A stretch of 64,000 nt of DNA. Origin: Paraconiothyrium sp. Pb-2020. Lineage: Eukaryota; Ascomycota; Dothideomycetes; Pleosporales; Didymosphaeriaceae. Both the position numbers and the translations under genes were made by a program. The stretch's first letter is position 1; each line of letters starts with the position of its first letter. Below, in pieces: positions 56,901-64,000 of this stretch. The stretch lies in the NCBI GenBank assembly GCA_022419385.1, contig JAJUBI010000005.1, positions 2,170,001 to 2,234,000 on the forward strand, in the 5' to 3' direction. The notes beneath the pieces were generated by a model that was not told the origin of the DNA, did no database searches, and worked only from the letters and a program-made list of their open reading frames with translations.

Positions 56901-57743
56901 TCGGTCTGGGGCAGAAACAGAGACATGCAGCGAGGCGTCATGCCAGGCTACAAGCAATCGTTTCGCGATGCGGCACGTACTACGGAAAGCTATCCAGCAC
57001 CACGTGTCAAGAGGATGAGTGCCGTCATAGGAGTGAGATGTGCGGTTTGCATTTCCAAAGGCGGGTCACGATACGAGCGGTATCCCTCGAGGATGCGCAA
57101 GAACAGGCGTCACGTCACGGCTCCCAGTGCGAAGCAGTGCAGCATCGGCTGGCGTCTTTCGGGACATGAAACACACGCACCAAGGAAGGCCCCGTCGTGG
57201 TGGCGTGGGCGGACAAGGCTGCTGGCGTGGTGGAGAGGTGGAGAGGAGAGGTGCACAGTGCGGGCTCGGGCTGCTCGATAACTGCCTATTTTTGACGCAC
57301 ACCCAGCCCCCCAGCACAGGACTGGGATTAGACATGCGCCCGCAGATCCCAAGCGTCCCTCCGCATCCACTCCAGCGGTGTCCGAAGCGTCAACAGCTTT
57401 GCCCGACTCTCGCTGCGCGCCTGCGTCTCTGAGCAGCCATGACTCTGTCCTGTTGGCTGGCGGCGCCGCTCAGTAATTGCCCGCGCTGTGCCCGGCCATG
57501 TCCACAGCAATAAGTCGCCCGACGCCTGCTCTCATGGCCCTCGATTGTCTGCCGTCTCGTGTACCTTCGAGTCTTTGTCGAATGCTATGGCGATACTTAC
57601 CCATCTGATCTCAGCCCCAGCCTAGCGTGCCACTCCGCCCGCATTCCGCTTGCTGCTCAGCTGCATGGTCCACCAGTCCACTCAGGCTAGGCTACTGCTA
57701 TTTTGGATCGTGCATTTGTATACTTGCTTGCTACCCTGCCACG
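53946..57743. other. Gene-poor stretch (3.8 kb)
   Basis: No supported gene. In 54402-54938 opposed frames both read partly like protein (minus: CQKGGHFIVTAAINLLIWAE bounded by an AG and a GTACGT; plus: LLTEVEEKELLRIAIRLVDM), but neither can be extended. Possible remnants of a lost gene. Small direct repeats occur at 55405-55440 (AAGTAAACAGA twice) and 55591-55612 (GTGCGCCAC twice). The end is the promoter of the F-box/UBA gene. Confidence 0.4.
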
Positions 57744-60700
57744 ATGCCATATGCTGATGCTGCCACCCTGGACGCGTCTTTGTTTTCGCAAACACTGTCG
57801 ACCTCGAAACACCGCTCAGCAGAGCCGCTATCCGCCATCCGCAGATCCATCTCGCAAAGATTCTCACATCAGAACACGGAGTCTACACCAAAGCTTGCTC
57901 AGCGGTCTTCGCAGCGTTTCGGAGGAACCACCAAGCTCATTGTTGCGCCAGCCCCTAGCACGTCTGTCAGGAGCCCAGTCAGGAGGGCTTTCTCATTCCA
58001 TAAAAGCAAGCCTTCAAAATACTCGGGAACGATTTTGCGCGCCGTTCCCGCGAGTACGACCTGCGCCCCGGCTCACCTCTGTAAAGGTGCCGCTGTCATG
58101 GCCAATCACGAAGAGCAGCCCAGCAGTGGTTGCATAGGACCAACGTATAACCACTCGCACTCCCGACAGCAATCTCAACCCTATATGCGCACCCGAAAGC
58201 GCAGCAGCAGTACAACTCTGTCCACCACTCACCACACTTCGGAAGGAAAACCTCAGTCCTCGCCCACTCGTCTCGCAGGTGTCGTCGGAACTTACAGGAA
58301 CGGGCATGTGCAATGGCACCATAACGACCTTCATCGCAGGACGAGCATTCGCCATAGCTCAAGCAGTCCCCGCTCCCGACTATCGGATCGATCGCAAAAA
58401 CCAAAACCGCGAATTGAAGTTGTCATTCCGAACGAACAGCTTGACGAAAAACCACTTCCGACCAGCCCATTTTTTCAGAAACTGAATCACAGTCACGCTA
58501 GGACGACATCTGGAGAAATCGAGATTATCTATAACGTATCGCCGCCCTCAGCCTCAGGTCAGATGTTGATCCGCGACTCCATAGTCTCGCCACTCAGCTC
58601 ACAGCAAGTCCGTTCTCAGCCTCTAATTCATGCTTCTATCGTACCCAAAACATCAAAGTCCGTTATGGGGTCCCCGGATCCGACACATGGAGCTGGAAAC
58701 TCGTCAGATGACTCCCGCGAATACGACTCTTCTTCGGTCTACAGCAGCCATTCCTCTTGCACCAGCAACGAAGCTACACGAGAGTCTAACAGCGCACACT
58801 GCTCTCATGGTCGTAATCCTAGCGAAGGGTCTTCGCTCGCCTCTTCAGTTAATAATGCACGGATCGAAGAGACGCCCCCACGTGAGGCCGCGAAGTCCGA
58901 TACTTCTGAAACCCGACACTTAGCGAGTCCGTCATTACCTCGACGCTACGCACAGCATCCTCCTATAGAACACGATCATGCGTTTATACCTTCGTGTTCG
59001 CTGCGACCTTTGCGCATCGCCTCCTCGGGTCCTCCACCTCGCCAAGGATCTCTGGCTCGAACATCAACCATTCGCAGTAGTCGCCGAAGATCTGCATCTA
59101 CCAAAGCCATGGGTATGGTCGGCGTCCGCCAACCCTTCTCACCCAACATTCGCAGTCCAACCTTGAGCGAAGCGGAAAATGAACTTGAGGCACAACTCAC
59201 TGCCTTCTCTGATGACAATGCGTTCGTGTGGGATGATGCGTGGAACGATATCATCGCACAACAACGATCGCCACTGAGCCCGCAGGGTCTTGCACGAGCC
59301 GACTCGGTGACATACGACATTCCTCCCTGGGTTCCTCCCCCTCAAGTGCCCAGAAAGTCTAGCAGGCGGACAACACTAGTGGACTACGAAGGTGCTTTTC
59401 GATTATCAAAAGTTCCAGAAGACCATATTGTATCACAACTCAAACGTTCTCGGAGCAAAGCCAAAGATCTTAGCATAAGAATTCCCACGTCTAGACGCAT
59501 GACCACCGATACATTCATCCTTTCACCGATCCCGATACCCCCAAAGGACATCAAAAGAACTATTACTCCCGAGGTAGCCGAAGGAGTCATCTTCAGCATC
59601 CTGCGCAACCTCGAAAGCCTCGATGATCTCTTCGCATGTGCCATCGTCAATCGCGGTTTCTACCGTGTGTTCAAGCGTCACGAACTTGAGCTGATGAAGG
59701 CTTCTCTACGAAAGATGTCGCCGCCCGCATGGGAGCATCGCGAGATTTGCTATCCCGGCCACGACCAACTTGACGAGGAGCAACTGGACCGCCCTAGACA
59801 AGAGTATACCCCATCCTCATTCATTCAGTACTATACTCGCGACATGTACATCGTTGCAGCCATCAAATCATTGATCAAAGACAAGTGCCAGTCCTTCATG
59901 CGACCAGAGATCTCCTCGGCCATCGTCAGCGAGAACCCAGACAAATCAACACGGGTCGATGATGCGCTATGGCGCATTTGGACGTTCTGTAAGATCTTTG
60001 GATCCGGAAAAGGACGCGAAGAAGATATCGTAGCACAGATGGATTGGCTGAAAGGTGGCCCCATGGTCCATCAGAAGACCGCCACTCACAGTGCTCTCTT
60101 CGCCGACGACTTCAATGAGACTCTGGCGAGTGCTCCAGAATGTTTTGCCAAAGGCAACGAAGGTGGGCTTTCCGCCGAGCAGCTTTTCGACATGATGGAG
60201 CTGTGGAACTGTCTGGGCGTGCTACTACAGCCAATCGAAGGTCGCACTATCCAAGCTAGAGAGTATGGCATCTATGAAAACACAAACGTTCGTGGCGGTG
60301 ATATTGACGGCGAAGAATTGATGCTTGGTAAGTAATGCCTGCACAATTGCTAAAAGGTCGCTAACATTGGCAGATGAATGGTATTACTACTTGCTTACGC
60401 TGGGTCTCTCCACCATCCTCGAACTCACAGCCCCATGCACCAAGTCCGACGCCTCGGTCTTCATCCTTGCTTCTCAAAATGGGTGGGCGAACTGGAATCC
60501 TCCCATATTCGGTGGTACGCGCCGCAACTTCCTTAAGGAGGCTGCCTCGCGTGTCTATGAAGACAAGATCGCTTGTACCTATGCCGAGAATAACAACAAA
60601 GATGTCCAGCGTGCGCTGTCCAAGCAACGCATTCAAAAGCACATCTCCGAACTCCGCCAAAGGAAGAATAGTGGCGAGAGACTGAACGTTGTCCGTATGA

Positions 60701-61380
60701 GCCAAGAGCGACCGATCAGTGAATGGGAAGGCGTTATCAACAACTTAACCAGGCCACTTCCAATTCCTACCTCGGGCAACAATCTTGTCTCCCATATTCC
60801 ATCTCTACATTCCGCAAACCTGTCCATCTCAGTTCCAGAGCTTCCGACGGCCCGCACACCCTCACCACTTCCACGACCTCAATCTCCGCCACGCCGCATC
60901 GTTGCGCAACCCTTACTCCCCACTCCTCCACCATCTACTGTTCCTAGCACCAGAGACCGAAGCAGTCTTGCGCTGAGTGACACGCACCCTGCATTCAGAC
61001 AGTCTCGCTCCGGGAACATTCCCGAGATGCCACGCTTGGACGAGCATCCAGCATTTGTAAACCACATGCGAAGAGTGAGCGACGAATCTGACCGCAAATC
61101 GAACCCTATCTCAGCTCCAGCATCAAGCGCGACGAACAGCCAGAGTCATAGCCAGCGCAGCAGTCCTTCGCTAGACAGCCATTCAGCTTTCCAACAGCAC
61201 CCCGTTCAACGCATGGTCCAAGACTTCGGGCCCGTTGAGAATACTGTCGATCGCGCGGTATACCGAATCGTGGAGATGGGCTTCACCGCTGAGCAGGCGA
61301 GACAGGCGCTTAGACGGACCGATCTGGGTGACGGTCTCAGGGTTGACCGGGCCGTCGAGCTATTGCTAAGAGAATTGTGA
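57744..61380 (+). CDS. Large F-box-like / UBA-domain protein
   Basis: Exons 57744-60327 and 60374-61380 (46-nt intron with branch GCTAAC) give 1196 residues. The first 620 residues are Ser/Arg/His-rich and disordered. An F-box-like region follows (TPEVAEGVIFSILRNLESLD, then DLFACAIVNRGFYRVFKRHE), then a conserved helical region: SSFIQYYTRDMYIVAAIKSL, LWRIWTFCKIFGSGKGREED, QMDWLKGGPMVHQ and, across the splice, DEWYYYLLTLGLSTILELTA and WANWNPPIFGGTRRNFLKEA. A second Pro/Ser linker ends in a C-terminal UBA domain (VDRAVYRIVEMGFTAEQARQ, RVDRAVELLLREL). The combination suggests a ubiquitin adaptor: F-box to Skp1, UBA to ubiquitin; the role is inferred. The start is the first ATG of the frame; earlier codons lack one. 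Confidence 0.9.
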
Positions 61381-62635
61381 AGTCACACCCACTCATTCTC
61401 CTCTTTGCCACTATTCGCTTCATTGCCCATATTTTACATCCTTATTTTTGTCTAGGAATTTCATGATACCCAAAATTTCTTATGTTTATGGTATACGGCA
61501 TCGAGCTTGGAGCCAACTAGAATCTCCTTTCTTCAATTCTTCGAGACTGAACTTGAGCATAGCGATGCTGGAGTTCCCGTCATTTGGTTTGTAATATTGG
61601 ACGCGGAGGCAACGGTCGTAGCATCAATTGAACTATTAGAGTCGTACACAATCCTTAGCCCCACGTTACACTATAGTGATACGACTTCACATTGCCTTCT
61701 AGCGGCCCAGGTACCAAGCATAACCATCAACCAGCGACTATTTCATGATATGAATCGCACGATCCTTCAGCGGATGTCGTCATTCGCATCTTTCGACAAG
61801 AACCCTGCAACTATTGATGAAGTTTGTAGATGGCAGCAAGCATGCATCCTATAAAACATCATGTTGATCAGCGACTCCCATACTTTCGCCTATTGCGCCT
61901 TCTACATGATATGAAGACATTGCAAATATTAGATTTGCTCACAAAGAGCTCTCAAGGCGCACAAGATCGTTCCTCATCCGCGCCACGTCTTGTTCATGTC
62001 ATCATCTTCGTCTGACCTAGAGTACGTACGCCATGGATCTGGCGTGCGGCGCGTACTCAAGGAATTGCTGATGATGTGGCCATGCTGGCCTGACGCCGCC
62101 GTGTGATTCTTTTCTCCCTTCGACTTGCCTGAGTCTAGTTTCTTCCTTCAATGTGGCGCCGCACTCCCGCATCGTCATCGCATTCGAGAGCGCCGTGCGC
62201 ACAATCAGGCTGTGCAACGACGCACACAGATGGCGTTGTCATGCATGAGTCGTGAAGTTTCGAATGCGCGCATAGCCTCATCCCAGCCTGACTATGGGGG
62301 CTGTGAACTCGTCGCACGAGCTCACCGGTGACGGGCGGACCCGGCTCTCATTTCGGATGTTAAGACGGCTTCGGGTGATACCGTTCGCAAAACTTACGAG
62401 ACTGGGCGCGTAACGTGGTTTCGTACTTTGCCGTTCACATCCGTCTGACGGAACATGATGCTGGGCTAGGACTGGGGGCCCTGCAGTTGAGGCTCCGGAT
62501 CGCTTTACTTTTCGAATATTAAACGAGGCGAACACGAGAAGATTCCTTTCGGGATTGTACACAGCAAGTCAACGTCCACTGAGTAGATGCGCGGTGTCGA
62601 GCGCCTGGTTGCCTATCGCTCTAACGGGCAGACTT
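61381..62635. other. Convergent intergenic region (1.25 kb)
   Basis: 3' flanks of the F-box/UBA gene (+) and the DUF1115-like gene (-). A 115-codon frame at 61507-61854 has no ATG at its head and no family; not annotated. Confidence 0.35.
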
Positions 62636-63010
62636 TCAATCCTCATTGACATACCCCATTCCTTTCCTCCACCAGGCCCAAACGCCGAGCTCTTGTATTT
62701 TTGCTCCAAAATCCTTGACGCTTTCCACCTCCTCTGCTTTCCCGTATGACACGTCTCCCTCTAAACTTTCAGGCGATTTCTCGCTCGGTTTTTTGACAAG
62801 TTGGAAGTCTTTGTAACGTAGCCTTTGTACGGTGGATATCCAGTCTCTTACACCTGATTCTGTCCCTTGACAGTACATGATGCCGGGACAACCGCCATAG
62901 CGCAGCAGGGCGTAGACATTATAGTTTGAAGCCGCGGCGCGGAGTTTTGCAACTTTCTTGCGCGAGGTTATGTGATGGGTGCGGATAAGGGCGTTGAATG
63001 TGGGAGGCAT
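62636..63010 (-). CDS. DUF1115-like (RWDD2 C-terminal domain) small protein
   Basis: Single exon, 124 residues beginning MPPTFNALIRTHHITSRKKV. The pattern IRTHHI...Y...LLRYGGCPGIMYCQGTESGV...WISTVQRLRYKDFQLV matches the DUF1115 domain found after the RWD domain in RWDD2-type proteins; fungi also carry it as a stand-alone. The acidic/Lys C-terminus ends WRKGMGYVNED. Function unknown. It starts 242 bp from the MRS2 ATG on the opposite strand, so the two probably share a promoter region. Confidence 0.65.
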   Translation of the reverse strand: MPPTFNALIRTHHITSRKKVAKLRAAASNYNVYALLRYGGCPGIMYCQGTESGVRDWISTVQRLRYKDFQLVKKPSEKSPESLEGDVSYGKAEEVESVKDFGAKIQELGVWAWWRKGMGYVNED

Positions 63011-63252
63011 GCCATCTACTACTGTCTATCTTCTTGCATAGACACTGTCCTATCTTTTGGATGGTATATCATTGATCACACCAAGCCAGTGATGAACGTA
63101 CATACCGACCTCGGGAAACGCCCTCCCACGTGACGCGATGCGCTAGCGTATTTTTTGATTTTCCAGCACCTCAGACGTCACGGCTCTGAGCGAACGTTGG
63201 CAACCAACCGTATGGATCGCCGCCGAATATTCGAATCTGCGAATGGAGAGTT

Positions 63253-64000
63253 ATGAAGCTGATGCCGCTTCATAGGATCGCAGCCCCTTCGCCATCGGTG
63301 CTGAGTTTCCTGAGACATGCCCTCGAACCGACGAGCGCGCCTCGCGCGGTCCCGGGAGGACAAAGATGCGGTTATGCGACGGGCAGTATTGGGACAAGAG
63401 CAGGTGCTGGTGTAAGAGGTGGAAATACTGGGAGAAGCGGGGTAGCGTCCAGTAGAGGATTGAAGCCGCAGCAGGAAGCTTGTCTCGACCTAGGCACGAT
63501 ACAGTCGGAGAGGACTCTCTTCGCGCCGCAGCGGTTCGGTCGCAACATAGGGGCTGATGCGAGAAATTCCACCTTCCATCGACGAGCTTTCTCGACAACA
63601 GGCTTCAGCAAAGCATGGGAACTCTTTGGACGAAGAAAGCCGCGAGAGTCTCGTTCACTACCTGCGCCACCTCCTCTGAGCGAGGTCATGGGAGATGCTC
63701 CTATTCCGATTGGTTTCGAGAGCTTGGGCCGAATGACACGAGCGGCAAACGAGTTGAAGATGCGGTGTACGGAGCTGGACGAGCATGGCAACGTTACCAT
63801 GGTCAGTGGGGAGTTCAAGAAGAGCGAATTGATCGCTAAGGTAAACCGCGAATCTTCGAAGGACCAGACATGGTACTGATACGACTGCAGTACGGTCTTC
63901 TCCCGCGTGATCTCCGCAAGATCGACTCATCCCTCCTACCCAATATCCTCATTCGACCGACCGCTATTCTAATCAACCTCCTCCATATCCGTGCCCTGAT
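63253..64000 (+). CDS. MRS2: Mitochondrial Mg2+ channel MRS2 (5' part, cut by window end)
   Basis: CorA-family magnesium channel of the inner mitochondrial membrane. Exon 1 (63253-63840, 196 residues) starts MKLMPLHRIAAPSPSVLSFL, a presequence rich in Arg/Ser/Gly, and includes the AFSTTGFSKAW processing-like region and RCTELDEHGNVTMVSGEFKK. A 50-nt intron (63841-63890) leads in phase 0 to exon 2, YGLLPRDLRKIDSSLLPNI then LIRPTAILINLLHIRAL, the characteristic N-terminal domain. The sequence ends at 64000 before the coiled coil, transmembrane helices and GMN motif, so integrity of the channel part cannot be judged. Confidence 0.95.

Noticed and set aside
56877..57432. Plus frames of 134 and 130 codons upstream of the F-box/UBA gene
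   Set aside because: Overlapping frames with Arg-rich composition; more likely promoter or leader of the downstream gene.
61507..61854. 115-codon plus frame
   Set aside because: No ATG at its head, no family, lies in the 3' flank of the F-box/UBA gene.
1..64000. Biosynthetic cluster, transposon or CRISPR-like system
   Set aside because: No core biosynthetic enzyme set, transposase, reverse transcriptase, long terminal repeat or regular repeat-spacer array is visible.

Overview
This window is nuclear DNA of a filamentous ascomycete (Pezizomycotina). The evidence is dense, short-intron genes (introns mostly 41-77 nt, GTAAGT/GTGAGT-type donors, CTAAC-like branch points, CAG/TAG acceptors), long Ser/Pro-rich disordered tails, and families typical of these fungi: a HET-domain protein, a PIR-repeat cell-wall protein, an RGS protein with C-terminal membrane segments, a Pho85-type cyclin and F-box-like proteins. 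A Dothideomycete would fit, but that is inference. I see no transposon, CRISPR array, rRNA or convincing tRNA.

Layout. 0.5-8 kb: an RGS/transmembrane regulator (-), an F-box-like fragment (-), a possible three-exon orphan (+), a spliced small secreted six-cysteine protein (-) and an unrecognised two-exon gene (-). 8.9-10 kb: a D-threonine-aldolase-like enzyme (+). 10-17.4 kb: sparse, with a Gly/Thr-rich 87-residue protein, a PIR/GPI cell-wall gene carrying a frameshift, and two decayed coding stretches. 17.4-36.3 kb: a conserved housekeeping block with mitochondrial 2-methylcitrate dehydratase (-), Arp2/3 subunit 4 (-), proteasomal deubiquitinase Ubp6 (+, frameshifted near its end), meiotic kleisin Rec8 (+), fumarate reductase (+), an Mpv17-family protein (+), a membrane-anchored GH16-like protein (+), Yif1 (-) and SRP receptor alpha (+). 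37.4-46.7 kb: a HET protein (-), a PCL-type cyclin (-) with a long GC-rich upstream region, and a pathogen-related/SnoaL-like gene (-) with an in-frame stop at codon 40. 48-64 kb: a stand-alone PIP-kinase-domain protein (+), an Arg/Ser-rich glycine-zipper protein (+), an F-box-like protein (+), a large F-box/UBA protein (+), a DUF1115-like small protein (-) and the 5' part of the mitochondrial Mg2+ channel gene MRS2 (+), cut by the window edge.

The genes do not form an obvious pathway cluster; this reads as an ordinary gene-mosaic segment. Two or three close divergent pairs (ARPC4/UBP6, YIF1/SRP101, DUF1115/MRS2) probably share promoters. Most exon joins below were worked out by reading splice sites by eye and checking frame and family continuity; none was tested against RNA. 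The most noteworthy observations are three otherwise recognisable genes with a single lesion each, a GH16-like protein whose second catalytic Glu is Gln, a 5-nt microexon in rec8, an ATG-only first coding exon in ARPC4, and a hidden small secreted cysteine-rich gene. I did not find a convincing undescribed multi-gene system.
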